The position numbers were made by a program, and so were the translations under genes. A stretch of 33,545 nt of DNA from contig NZ_JANCLU010000033.1 of the NCBI RefSeq assembly GCF_024294805.1, forward strand, positions 1 to 33,545, given 5' to 3'. Under the pieces are notes generated by a model, which had not been told where the DNA came from, ran no database searches, and saw nothing but the letters and a program-made list of their open reading frames with translations. The DNA comes from Alsobacter ponti (lineage in GTDB: Bacteria > Pseudomonadota > Alphaproteobacteria > Rhizobiales > Beijerinckiaceae). Positions 8,801 to 16,568 of the stretch are shown here, piece after piece. How positions within the stretch are numbered: position 1 is the stretch's first letter; every line of letters begins with the position of its first letter.

Positions 8801-8986
8801 CGCCAGCCGGTCGCCGCGCCCGAAGCCCAATCGAGCCAATTCGCTCCCAATCTCGTCGAGACGGGCCGCCAGCCTCGCGAAGGGCAGCGTCCGACCGTCC
8901 GCCGCCACGAGCGAAGCGGCGTCCGGGGTGGCGCGCGCGTGCCGCCGGAGCAGGTCATGAACGAGGGCGTCGGCGGATTCTGCCAC
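5861..8986 (-). CDS. NRPS-like synthetase: adenylation, carrier and condensation domains (A-T-C)
   Basis: A 1041-residue three-domain enzyme. The adenylation domain (about 1-500) has LLPTAGTTGRPKVVPV, ETYGLTETGP, GEIVARGPTIMAGYE, GWFRTGDLGWFDEDGY and RSAAGKIERGKI. The carrier domain has LGGDSLSAVSL with Ser557. The condensation domain (about 630-1041) has HHTIADGWS, with catalytic His743, and a late VGCYSNAIPLRL-type motif. The A4 region is MPLFHSHGI, as in acyl-CoA synthetases, so a carboxylic acid without an alpha-amino group is the likelier substrate (inference). There is no thioesterase, so the terminal C domain probably transfers the product to an unseen acceptor. The start is GTG 8986. 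The frame is open upstream to the stop of the previous gene, with no ATG, GTG or TTG in between. A long hairpin abuts the start. Confidence 0.88.
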   Translation of the reverse strand: MAESADALVHDLLRRHARATPDAASLVAADGRTLPFARLAARLDEIGSELARLGFGRGDRLALMLPDGPEFALVFLAIAGQATAAPLNPAQAPETLAGYVADTGAKAILASAPCWAAARDVAGRLGLSLIELAPETGEVASFALRGEPVGPPREVAAPSPEDVAYLLPTAGTTGRPKVVPVRHSMVMASCRVMRDWLELSPDDRCLDVMPLFHSHGILNGVIWPLSAGGSTVCPPKFDPRLFFDWFAATRPSWYTAVPAIHQAVVSHAAAHADKLAGGRLRFVRSSSAALSAALLAELDALFGVPVIETYGLTETGPLVTSPLAPGRQKPGKAGRPSGPEVRVTDQAGAPLPAGRSGEIVARGPTIMAGYERNDAANADAFRDGWFRTGDLGWFDEDGYLTVSGRLKEQINRGGEKIAPLDVDNALLSHPAVREAACFAVPHPTLGEDIAAAAVLRPGMEAAPEALRAHVLARLDAHRTPRLIRIVDALPRSAAGKIERGKIAAMLGLDKPAGEPNPATRHFGRTPLEAALLGLWQAALRRIDIGPDDDFFLLGGDSLSAVSLVAAVNEALGVDLTPEAPFENAGTLAAMLATVEAARRAPASGRGAEPAATPDEPAPATPTQRAMWVVATTFRGEPVFNVSSVARARGPLDLAALERAAAALSRRHDALRTVLRRQGGGLVNVVTDAVLQPEPPEDTPPGEAEERAARAAQRAFDLSDGPPARLSVLRLGPIEHELVLTLHHTIADGWSKDVLLRDLARLYAAEATGRPHDLPPPPSFSAFARRQAALIENGSLVEQARAVAAQIGPWVPTEIATRETRPDEATWPGFRLRRDIGADIVAGLRETARGRRGTLFMGLLAAFGAMLTRQLDTDALALALPGANRAFPGANDAVGCYSNAIPLRLALPRDAGFADALDVTREATVAAFARQHVPFDLVLAETPRRKGFGLGHTTPILFQLQNYRPFGSVEAGGVLIEPRPFDSGIAQADLSVEIGQRDDTLVCEFSVRRSALDRAAAANMIDRYAALLSRFARDPGARAGDA

Positions 8987-8992
8987 GCGGAG

Positions 8993-9044
8993 ATCCGGCG
9001 TTGGGGGATGCAGACGGAACAGTTGCGCATTCCCAACGCCGGAT
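8993..9044 (-). promoter_or_regulatory. Long inverted repeat directly before the synthetase start
   Basis: ATCCGGCGTTGGG (8993-9005) is perfectly complementary to CCCAACGCCGGAT (9032-9044). After a G.U pair and one bulge, ATGC (9008-9011) pairs with GCAT (9027-9030). The loop is 15 bases. In the - strand transcript the hairpin ends six bases before GTG 8986 and no strong Shine-Dalgarno sequence lies outside it. It could control translation, act as a transcription factor site or weaken read-through from the dioxygenase gene. It lacks the T-tract of an intrinsic terminator. Confidence 0.6.
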
Positions 9045-9076
9045 GGACCGTCCGGGTTGCGTCGACCAGACCGGTT

Positions 9077-10024
9077 TCAGAGCGGCTTCAATCCGGCCTC
9101 GATCTCGGCCCTGCGGCCCTCCAGGAAGGGCGGCAGCGAGAGCTTCTGGCCGAGCGTCTCCATCGGCTCGTCGGCGTCGAAGCCGGGCCCATCGGTGGCG
9201 ATCTCGAACAGGATGCCGCCCGGCTCACGAAAATAAAGGCTGCGGAAATAGAACCGGTCGACCGGGCCGCTGGAGGGCACGCCAGCGGTCCGCAGGCGAT
9301 CCGCCCAGGCGCCGTAGTCCTGCTGGTTCGGGGTGCGGAACGCGACGTGGTGGACGCCCCCGGCCCCGGGCTGCGCCATCGGCAGGTCGGGCCGTTCCGC
9401 CACATGCAGCTCCGCGGCGGCGCCGCCCGGTCCCATCTCGTAGACGTAGATCTTGAACGCGGGCGCGGTGGGGTCGGGGTAGGTGCGCGCGGGGCGCATG
9501 TTCATCAGCCGGGTCAGCACGATGTCGGTGTTGCGAAGGCTGGGCACGGTCATGGTGATCGGCCCGAGCCCGCGGATCTGGCGGTCGGCCGGAACGGGGC
9601 TGCCGCTCCACGGGTGCGCCGCGCCCTTGCCGCTGTCGTCGACGAGCGCCAGGCGCTGGCCCTCCGGGTCTTCGAAATCGAGGGTGCGGCGACCGTCGCG
9701 CTCGACGATCTCGCCCGTCTTCACCCCGTGCGCGCCGAGCCGTTCCTTCCAGAACGCCAGCGTGTCGGCTCCGGCGACGCGCAGCGCCGTCCGGGTGATG
9801 CTGTTGTTGCCGCGCCGCTCCCGCGTCACGGGCCAGTCGAAGAAGGTGATGTCGGTGCCGGGGCTCGCGAGCCCGTCCGCATAGAACAGGTGGTAGGCGC
9901 TCACATCGTCCTGGTTCACGGTCTTCTTCACGAGCCGCATGCCGAGCACGCGTGTGTAGAAGTCGTGATTTCCGGAGGCGTCGGCCGAAACGGCGGTGAG
10001 GTGGTGGATTCCGGTGAGGTCCAT
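9077..10024 (-). CDS. VOC-superfamily ring-cleaving dioxygenase (MhqO-like)
   Basis: A 315-residue protein built from two glyoxalase/VOC modules. It starts [19 protein letters not shown], with a metal-ligand histidine in GIHHLT. The second half has [11 protein letters not shown] and the acidic ligand region [17 protein letters not shown]. Family members are annotated as ring-cleaving dioxygenases or hydroquinone-responsive glyoxalase-like proteins. The real substrate is rarely known and cannot be read from sequence. The ATG has a GGAG site about 10 bases upstream on the - strand. It lies 90 bases before the synthetase gene in the same direction and in the same frame. It diverges from the IclR gene, so that regulator may also act here. 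Confidence 0.88.
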   Translation of the reverse strand: MDLTGIHHLTAVSADASGNHDFYTRVLGMRLVKKTVNQDDVSAYHLFYADGLASPGTDITFFDWPVTRERRGNNSITRTALRVAGADTLAFWKERLGAHGVKTGEIVERDGRRTLDFEDPEGQRLALVDDSGKGAAHPWSGSPVPADRQIRGLGPITMTVPSLRNTDIVLTRLMNMRPARTYPDPTAPAFKIYVYEMGPGGAAAELHVAERPDLPMAQPGAGGVHHVAFRTPNQQDYGAWADRLRTAGVPSSGPVDRFYFRSLYFREPGGILFEIATDGPGFDADEPMETLGQKLSLPPFLEGRRAEIEAGLKPL

Positions 10025-10210
10025 GGGGGGGCTCCAGGGGATGGCGCGTCAGGCGCAGTGCTTGTGTGCAAGGTGGCGGGGAAGGCCGCCCATGGAAAGG
10101 GCTGTCGCTGCCTAGAACGCCTTGCAGCTTTGCAATCGCTCGATCGTCGCCGGATTTTTGGCGCCGCTCTCCATCAGCCCGTCTTGACCGGCCGAAAATT
10201 CGGATGCTAC

Positions 10211-10229
10211 GGTTCTGAATATCGAAACC
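10211..10229. promoter_or_regulatory. Possible IclR-type operator
   Basis: GGTTCTGAATATCGAAACC is an imperfect palindrome (GGTT...AACC outer arms) 35 bases before the IclR start, in the 239-base divergent region between the dioxygenase and IclR genes. A second GGTTCC half-site follows at about 10232. IclR regulators commonly bind such imperfect palindromes near their own gene. The site is AT-richer than its surroundings. Confidence 0.3.
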
Positions 10230-10263
10230 TTGGTTCCATTTTTCGGGAATAAAGGCCATCCCG

Positions 10264-11052
10264 TTGACGATCATCTCGACCGCGGCCGACGTGCTCAGGT
10301 GTTTCTCGCAGGAGCGTCAGGAGCTGACGCTGACCGACGTCGTCGCATTGCGCGGCGCCCCGAAGAGCTCGACGTCGCGGCTGCTGCGGGCCATGCGCGA
10401 GGCCGGCCTGCTGGAGACCGTCGGCAACTCCAAGCGCTATCGGCCCAGCCTGCTGCTCTTCCAACTCGGCCAGCTCTACAGGGCCGGCTCCTCGCTGATG
10501 GCGCGGGCCGAGGACCTGCTGTCCGACGTCGTCGAGGAGGCCGGGCATTCCGGCTATGTCTCCATTCGCGACGGCCGCGAGGTCATGGGCTTGCGCTACT
10601 TCGCGGGGCGGCACGCGCTGCGGGTTGGAACCCCGATCGGCCGGCGGCTGCTCGCCCAGGCGTCCGCGACCGGCCGGTCGCTGCTGGCCCGGCTGCCCGA
10701 CGACGCCGTGCGCGCGCTGTTCGCCGACGAGTTCGAGATCCCGTCCGCCACGGCGCCCCAGACCGTCGACGACCTGCTGCGGCGGCTCGCCGAAGTGCGG
10801 CGCACGGGGCTCTCGGAGTCCTGGGACGAATCCAATCGCGGCGTCGGGGCGCTCGCCGTGGCGGTGGCTGACCCCCAGACCGAGGAGACGGTCAGCCTGT
10901 GCGTGACCTATCCGGTCGCGACCATCACCGCCGACGAAAAGAGAATCATCGCGAACCGGCTGCTGGCGGGCGCCAGGTCGATCGCGACCGTGATGGGCGA
11001 CCGGGTCTGCCACGCGCTTCGCGCGGGCGAACCGGCCATGCAGGGGACATGA
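10264..11052 (+). CDS. IclR-family transcriptional regulator
   Basis: A 262-residue regulator with an N-terminal winged helix-turn-helix (about residues 3-60, including LTLTDVVALRGAPKSSTSRLL) and a C-terminal IclR effector domain (about 80-250), including ESNRGVGALAVAVADP and a late Cys in VSLCVTYPV. The start is TTG 10264. An in-frame stop at 10249 leaves little room upstream, and AAAGG sits about 10 bases before it. The stop overlaps the next start as ATGA, so the regulator is the first gene of the hydantoinase/ABC importer operon and probably controls it and itself. The effector is likely the imported compound or its product (inference). Confidence 0.9.
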   Translation: MTIISTAADVLRCFSQERQELTLTDVVALRGAPKSSTSRLLRAMREAGLLETVGNSKRYRPSLLLFQLGQLYRAGSSLMARAEDLLSDVVEEAGHSGYVSIRDGREVMGLRYFAGRHALRVGTPIGRRLLAQASATGRSLLARLPDDAVRALFADEFEIPSATAPQTVDDLLRRLAEVRRTGLSESWDESNRGVGALAVAVADPQTEETVSLCVTYPVATITADEKRIIANRLLAGARSIATVMGDRVCHALRAGEPAMQGT

Positions 11053-14000
11053 GGATCATGCAAAAGGCGGCGCGCTGGCGCATCGGCTTCGACATCGGCG
11101 GCACCTTCACCGATTTCATCCTGTACGACGGCGATGCCGGGGCAGTGACGCTCCACAAGCGCCTGACCACTCCCCACGACCCGTCCGAGGCCGCGCTGAT
11201 CGGCCTGGAGGAGCTCGTCGGCATGGGCGGCATCGGCCTCGCGGATGTCGGTGAGATCGTGCATGGCACGACGCTCGTCACCAACACCATCATCGAGCGC
11301 GACGGGCCGAAGATCGGCCTCATCACGACCGAGGGCTTCGGCGACATCCTGGAGATGGGAACCGAGCAGCGCTACGACATCTACGACCTGTTCCTGCAGT
11401 TTCCCGAGCCCTTCGTGCCGCGCGGCCGCCGGCTGGAGGTGAGCGAGCGCGTCGACCGTGACGGCAATGTGGTGGCGGCGCTCGACGAAGAGCAGGTGCG
11501 CGCGGCGCTGCGCAAGCTCGTCGCAGAGGGCGCGGAGGCGGTGGCCGTGTGCTTCCTGCACTCTTATCGCAACCCCGTCCACGAGGTCGCGGTGGGAGAG
11601 ATCGCCCGGCGCGAGTTCCCCGGCCTGCACGTCTCGCTGTCGCACGAGGTCGTGGCGGAGCTGTGGGAATACCAGCGCTGCGTCACCACCTGCGCCAACG
11701 CCTATGTGCAGCCGCTGATGGACACCTATCTGCGCCGGCTCGAAAGCGAGCTGGCCCGCCGCGGCTTCGCCGGCGCGCTGCGCCTGATGCACTCGGCCGG
11801 CGGCCTGGTGTCGCCCGCCGCGGCGCGCGCCTTCCCGATTCGCCTGCTCGAATCCGGCCCCGCCGGCGGCGGCCTCGCGACGGCGCTTTTCGGCGAGCTG
11901 GCGGGCAAGAAGGATGTCATCTCCTTCGACATGGGCGGCACGACGGCCAAGGCCTGCATGATCGAGGACGGGCGCGCCGAGATCGCCCCGATGATGGAGG
12001 CCGGCCGCGTCCACCGCTTCAAGAAGGGCTCGGGCCTGCCGATCAAGGCGCCGGTGATCGACATGATCGAGATCGGCGCGGGCGGCGGCTCCATCGCCGC
12101 CATCGACGAGGTGGGCCTGCTGCGCGTCGGGCCGAACTCGGCGGGCTCCGATCCCGGGCCGGCCTGCTACGGCATGGGCGGCGACCGGCCGACCGTCACC
12201 GACGCCAACCTCGTGCTCGGCTACTACGATCCCGGCTTCTTCCTCGGCGGGCGCATGAAGCTCGACCTCGATGCGGCGCGCCGCGCCGTGGCGAGCGTCG
12301 CGACGCCGCTGGGGCTCGGCGTCGAGGAGGCGGCGGCCGGCATCCACAAGGTCGTCATCGAGAGCATGGCGGCGGCCGCCCGCGTCCACCTCGTCGAGAA
12401 GGGCAAGGACCCGCGCGACTATTCGATGGTCGGCTTCGGCGGCGCCGGCCCGGCGCACGCGGCCGAGGTGGCGCGCGTGCTCGGCGTGCGCGAGCTGATC
12501 GTGCCGCCCGCCTCCGGCGCGGCTTCGGCGCTCGGCTTCCTCGCCGCGCCGCTGTCGTTCGAGCTGGTGCGCTCGCACCCGGCCGAGTTCTCCGCGAACC
12601 TCGACGCCGACGGCGTCAACGAGGTGCTGTCCGGCCTGGAGGCGCAGGGCCGCGCCCGCCTGCGGGAGGCCGGCATCGCCGACGCCGACATCGTCGTCGA
12701 GCGCAGCGCCGACATGCGCCTGGTCGGCCAGATGCACGACATCTCGGTGCCGCTGCCCTCCGGCGCGATCACCGCCGCGAGCCGGGAAGCCGTGGAGGCC
12801 GCGTTCCACCGCGTCTACACCGCCCGCTACACCAAGCCGCAGGAAGGCGCGCGCATCGAGGCGATCAACTTCCGCGTCCGCTGCTCCGGCCCCACGCCGA
12901 CGCTGTCGCTGCGCGGCGCCGCCGGCGGCGGCGACCTCGCCACCAAGCGCAAGGGCACGCGGCTGGCCTGGTTCGACGGCCTGCACGTCGAGACGCCGGT
13001 CTACGATCGCTACGCGCTGCGCCCGGGCGACCACTTCGCCGGCCCCGCCATCATCGAGGAGCGCGAGGCGACGACGCTGATCCCGCCGGGCGACAAGGTG
13101 TCGATCGACGAGAGCCTGAACATCCGCGTCGCCATCGGCGTCACCGCCGCCTCGGCCGCTCTCGTCACGCCCGACATGCCCGTCGAGCGGGCCGTGGCGC
13201 TGATCGAGTCCGACCCGATCGCCCTCGAGATCATGTGGAGCCGCCTCGTCACCGTGGTCGAGGAGATGTGGCTGACGGTGATCCGCACCGCCTTCTCGCT
13301 GGTCATCTCCGAGGCGCAGGACTTCGCCTGCGAACTGCTCGATCCGGAGGGCGAGACGCTGGCCCACTCGCCGCGCGCCATGCCGGTGTTCAACCTCACC
13401 CTGCCGCTTGCCGTGAAGGCGCTGCTGGAGCGTTACCCGGCCCACACGCTGAAGCCCGGCGACGTGCTGGTCACCAACGACCCGTGGCTTTGCGCCGGCC
13501 ACCTGTTCGACATCGCCGTGGTCACGCCCTGCTTCCGCGACGGCAAGCTGGTCGGGCTGATGGGGACGGTCGGCCACGTCTCCGACATCGGCGGCACCAA
13601 GGACTCGCTGCGCGCCCGCGAGATCTACGAGGAGGGATTCCAGATCCCGCCCATGAAGCTCTACGAGGCGGGCAAGCCGAACGAGAGCCTGCTGCGGCTG
13701 CTGAACGAGAACGTCCGCAACGGCGAGCAGGTGCTGGGCGACCTGCACTCCTTCGTCGCGGCCAACGCGCTCGGCGCGGAGCGCCTGCTGGCGTTCATGA
13801 GCGACTACGGCATGCACGACCTTCGCGCGCTGGCCGCCGTCGTCCAGGGGCGCTCCGAGAAGGCCATGCGCGACGCCATCTCGGCGATCCCGGACGGCGT
13901 CTACGCCTCCGAGATCTGGAACAACCCGCTGGGCACGCCGCTGCGTTACCCGGTGAAGCTGACGGTCGCGGGCGACTCCATCGAGGTGGACTTCGACGGC

Positions 14001-14897
14001 GCGCCGCCGCAGCTGCCGCAGGGCGGGCTCAACTCGACGCTGAACTACACGGCCGCCCACGCCACCTATCCGCTAAAGTGCATGCTGACGCCCAACGTGC
14101 GCGGCAACGCGGGCTGCTACCGGCCGTTCACGGTGAAGGCGCCGGAAGGCTCGATCCTCAACCCGCGCCGGCCGGCCTCGGTCAACATCCGCACCCGGAC
14201 GGGGTGGTATATCGCGCCCAACATCTTCCGCGCGCTGGCGGAGGCGGCCCCGGCCCAGGTGCAGGCGTTCACCGGCCTGCCGGTGGCGGCCAACATCTAC
14301 GGGCAGACGCCGGACCACCGCATTTATTCCGACCTCTTGTTCATGGGCGGCGGCCAGGGCGCGTCGGCGCGGGGCGACGGCAAGTCGGGCCTGCTCTGGC
14401 CCACTTCCGCCGCCAACACCTCGATCGAGCTGTTCGAGACGCGCGTGCCCGTGCTGGTGCTGGAGAAGGCCTACCTGCCCGATTCCGGCGGCCCCGGCCG
14501 CCACCGCGGCGGGCTCGGCCAGCGCGTGCGGCTGCGCAAGCTCTCCGACGACGGCCAGACGACGCTGGTGTCGGTCTATCCCGAGGGCGTCAACAACCCG
14601 ACGCCCGGCCTGTTCGGCGGCCTCCCCGGCGGCTCCGCGCGCGGCGCGGTGCGTGACGCGGACGGCGCGCTGCTGCGCGATTGCGGCACGGGCGACCTCG
14701 TCTCGGTGACGCGGCCGGCCGAGATCGTCGAGGTCGTGCTGGCCGGCGGCGCCGGCTACGGCGACCCGGCGGAACGCGACCGCGCCGCCGTCGAGCGCGA
14801 CGTCGCCGAAGGGCGCGTGACGCCGGAGGCCGCGGCGCGGGACTATGGTTACGGAATGGCCCTGTCCAATACGGACGGACGGGCTAAGGTGGCGTGA
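11049..14897 (+). CDS. Fused hydantoinase/5-oxoprolinase A+B protein
   Basis: A 1282-residue protein joining both halves of the ATP-dependent HyuA/HyuB (oxoprolinase) family, which opens cyclic amides such as 5-oxoproline or N-methylhydantoin. The N-terminal half begins with the phosphate-binding motif FDIGGTFTDF (about residues 14-23) and contains GTTLVTNTIIER, SFDMGGTTAKA and GAGGGSIA. The HyuB half starts near residue 720 (DPIALEIMWSRL) and contains VTNDPWLCAGHLFDIAV and DSGGPGRHRGGLGQ. The length equals that of single-chain 5-oxoprolinases. The start overlaps the regulator stop, and a second in-frame ATG at 11058 is possible. Substrate cannot be fixed from sequence. The dipeptide-type importer downstream suggests an external source. 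Confidence 0.93.
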   Translation: MRIMQKAARWRIGFDIGGTFTDFILYDGDAGAVTLHKRLTTPHDPSEAALIGLEELVGMGGIGLADVGEIVHGTTLVTNTIIERDGPKIGLITTEGFGDILEMGTEQRYDIYDLFLQFPEPFVPRGRRLEVSERVDRDGNVVAALDEEQVRAALRKLVAEGAEAVAVCFLHSYRNPVHEVAVGEIARREFPGLHVSLSHEVVAELWEYQRCVTTCANAYVQPLMDTYLRRLESELARRGFAGALRLMHSAGGLVSPAAARAFPIRLLESGPAGGGLATALFGELAGKKDVISFDMGGTTAKACMIEDGRAEIAPMMEAGRVHRFKKGSGLPIKAPVIDMIEIGAGGGSIAAIDEVGLLRVGPNSAGSDPGPACYGMGGDRPTVTDANLVLGYYDPGFFLGGRMKLDLDAARRAVASVATPLGLGVEEAAAGIHKVVIESMAAAARVHLVEKGKDPRDYSMVGFGGAGPAHAAEVARVLGVRELIVPPASGAASALGFLAAPLSFELVRSHPAEFSANLDADGVNEVLSGLEAQGRARLREAGIADADIVVERSADMRLVGQMHDISVPLPSGAITAASREAVEAAFHRVYTARYTKPQEGARIEAINFRVRCSGPTPTLSLRGAAGGGDLATKRKGTRLAWFDGLHVETPVYDRYALRPGDHFAGPAIIEEREATTLIPPGDKVSIDESLNIRVAIGVTAASAALVTPDMPVERAVALIESDPIALEIMWSRLVTVVEEMWLTVIRTAFSLVISEAQDFACELLDPEGETLAHSPRAMPVFNLTLPLAVKALLERYPAHTLKPGDVLVTNDPWLCAGHLFDIAVVTPCFRDGKLVGLMGTVGHVSDIGGTKDSLRAREIYEEGFQIPPMKLYEAGKPNESLLRLLNENVRNGEQVLGDLHSFVAANALGAERLLAFMSDYGMHDLRALAAVVQGRSEKAMRDAISAIPDGVYASEIWNNPLGTPLRYPVKLTVAGDSIEVDFDGAPPQLPQGGLNSTLNYTAAHATYPLKCMLTPNVRGNAGCYRPFTVKAPEGSILNPRRPASVNIRTRTGWYIAPNIFRALAEAAPAQVQAFTGLPVAANIYGQTPDHRIYSDLLFMGGGQGASARGDGKSGLLWPTSAANTSIELFETRVPVLVLEKAYLPDSGGPGRHRGGLGQRVRLRKLSDDGQTTLVSVYPEGVNNPTPGLFGGLPGGSARGAVRDADGALLRDCGTGDLVSVTRPAEIVEVVLAGGAGYGDPAERDRAAVERDVAEGRVTPEAAARDYGYGMALSNTDGRAKVA

Positions 14898-14914
14898 AGG
14901 TGGAGGGGAATGCG

Positions 14915-16477
14915 ATGAAGAGACGGACAGTTCTACATGCGATGGGCGCGCTGGCCGCGGTCGGCGCCCTCTCCGGCGCGGGCCTCGCTCCCGCGATGGC
15001 CCAGGCCCGCAAGGTCCTGGTGATCGCCAGCAACCAGGATGTGCCCAATTTCGACCCGCACATCGCGACGGGCTACTCGGCCTCCGCGTTCCTGCGCAAC
15101 GTCTACGACTCGCTGGTGCGCGTCGAAGGCAACCCGGTGAAGGTGGTTCCCAGCCTGGCCGAGTCCTGGACCGTGTCGCCCGACGGCATGGAGTACACGT
15201 TCAAGCTGAGCCCGGCCGCCAAGTTCACCGACGGCTCGCCGGTGACGTCGGCGGACGTGAAGTACTCGTTCGACCGCCTCATCCGCCTCGCCAAGGGCAA
15301 TGCGTGGATGGTGGCCGGCATCATCGACACCAACAGCGTCATCCCGGTCGACGCCACGACGGTGAAGGTGAAGCTGGTGAAGCCTTTCGCCGCCTTCCTG
15401 CAGGTGCTGCCGTGGCTGTGGGTGGTCAACGCCAAGGAGGTCGAGGCCAACAAGGGCTCCGACGACGGCCAGACCTATCTGCGCTCCAACGTCGCCGGCT
15501 CCGGCGCTTTCCGCATCAAGCGCGCCGAGCCCGGCAATCTCTACGAGTTCGAGAAGGTCGCGAACCCGTGGAAGACGGGCGGCGGCAACCTCACCGGCGC
15601 GATCTGGCGGATCATCCGCGAGACGTCCAACCAGCGTCTGGCGGTGCAGCGCGGCGAGGCTCATTTCGCCCTCGACCTGACGGCCGAGGACATGGACGCG
15701 CTCAAGGACAAGCCCGGCGTCGTCTCGGTGGTGGAGCCGGAGTTCCGCACCTTCTCCATCAAGATGAACACCGAGTACGGCCCGCTCGCCGACATCAACC
15801 TGCGCAAGGCGATCTCCTACGCCTTCGACTACAAATCGATGGAGGAGTCGGCCGGCTACCAGCAGCTCATGGTGGGCCCGCTGCCGCACGGCATCCTCGG
15901 CCACGATCCGAACCTGCCCGTGCCGCGCACCGATCTCGCCAAGGCGAAGGAGTATCTGGCCAAGTCGAAGTCGCCGAACGGCGGCATCAAGCTCACCATG
16001 GTCCATGTCTCGGGCCTGGAGCAGCAGCGCCGCTTCGCGCTCGTGCTGCTCGACAGCCTGAAAAAGATCAACATCGATCTGGACATCAAGCCGATGGTGT
16101 GGCCGGACATGGTCGCCTCGACGGCGTCGCCCGACAAGATGGCCGATTTCTTCCCCGTCTATCAGACGGCGAACTACGGCGATCCGGACAACATCGCCTT
16201 CGCGGCGTACCACTCCTCGCGCAACGGCAACTGGCAGAACCCGGTGTACAAGAGCGCGAAGGTGGACGACCTCATCATGCAGGGCCGCGCCGAGACGGAC
16301 GAGACCAAGCGCAAGGCGATCTACCTGGAGTTCCAGAAGCAGGTCGTCGACGACGCGCCGGACATTTTCGGCGTGCTCGAAAAGCGCAAGCTCGCCATCC
16401 GCTCGGACGTGAGCGGCTTCGTGTTCACCCCGGTGGCGAGCAACGCCATCGAGTTCTTCCCCCTGTCGCTGAAGTGA
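14915..16477 (+). CDS. ABC importer periplasmic binding protein (SBP family 5, peptide type)
   Basis: A 520-residue solute-binding protein. The signal peptide MKRRTVLHAMGALAAVGAL has a twin-arginine-like start and a likely cut after APAMA. The mature part follows the DppA/OppA pattern: NVYDSLVRV, LAESWTVSPDGMEYTFKL, then FTDGSPVTSADVKYSFDR. I choose ATG 14915 because GGAGG sits 8 bases upstream. A GTG at 14894 overlapping the previous stop is in frame but would add residues before the signal peptide. It follows the hydantoinase gene by 17 bases and should capture that enzyme's substrate or a related compound (inference). Confidence 0.93.
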   Translation: MKRRTVLHAMGALAAVGALSGAGLAPAMAQARKVLVIASNQDVPNFDPHIATGYSASAFLRNVYDSLVRVEGNPVKVVPSLAESWTVSPDGMEYTFKLSPAAKFTDGSPVTSADVKYSFDRLIRLAKGNAWMVAGIIDTNSVIPVDATTVKVKLVKPFAAFLQVLPWLWVVNAKEVEANKGSDDGQTYLRSNVAGSGAFRIKRAEPGNLYEFEKVANPWKTGGGNLTGAIWRIIRETSNQRLAVQRGEAHFALDLTAEDMDALKDKPGVVSVVEPEFRTFSIKMNTEYGPLADINLRKAISYAFDYKSMEESAGYQQLMVGPLPHGILGHDPNLPVPRTDLAKAKEYLAKSKSPNGGIKLTMVHVSGLEQQRRFALVLLDSLKKINIDLDIKPMVWPDMVASTASPDKMADFFPVYQTANYGDPDNIAFAAYHSSRNGNWQNPVYKSAKVDDLIMQGRAETDETKRKAIYLEFQKQVVDDAPDIFGVLEKRKLAIRSDVSGFVFTPVASNAIEFFPLSLK

Positions 16478-16499
16478 CGCGAGCCGCCCGGCGGCGCGT

Positions 16500-16523
16500 C
16501 CCGGCCCGCGCGAGCGGGCCGGG
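16500..16523 (+). other. Stable GNRA-capped hairpin between binding-protein and permease genes
   Basis: CCCGGCCCGC (16500-16509) and GCGGGCCGGG (16514-16523) form a perfect 10-bp stem closed by a GCGA tetraloop, in the only sizeable gap (91 bases) of the operon. There is no T-tract. Hairpins here often protect the binding-protein mRNA 3' end, so that more binding protein than permease is made. Confidence 0.55.
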
Positions 16524-16568
16524 CGCTCCCGGGCGGCGTCCGGCGCGGACCTTGCAGGCACGAGGCCG

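Noticed and set aside
5840-10252. A 1470-codon + strand open frame
   Set aside because: It is the antisense shadow of the SGNH, synthetase and dioxygenase genes. Its translation is Arg/Gly/His-rich with no motif, while the - strand frames show clear domains.
10908-14060. A 1050-codon - strand open frame over the hydantoinase gene
   Set aside because: Antisense shadow caused by high GC; composition is His/Arg/Gln-rich with no recognisable domain.
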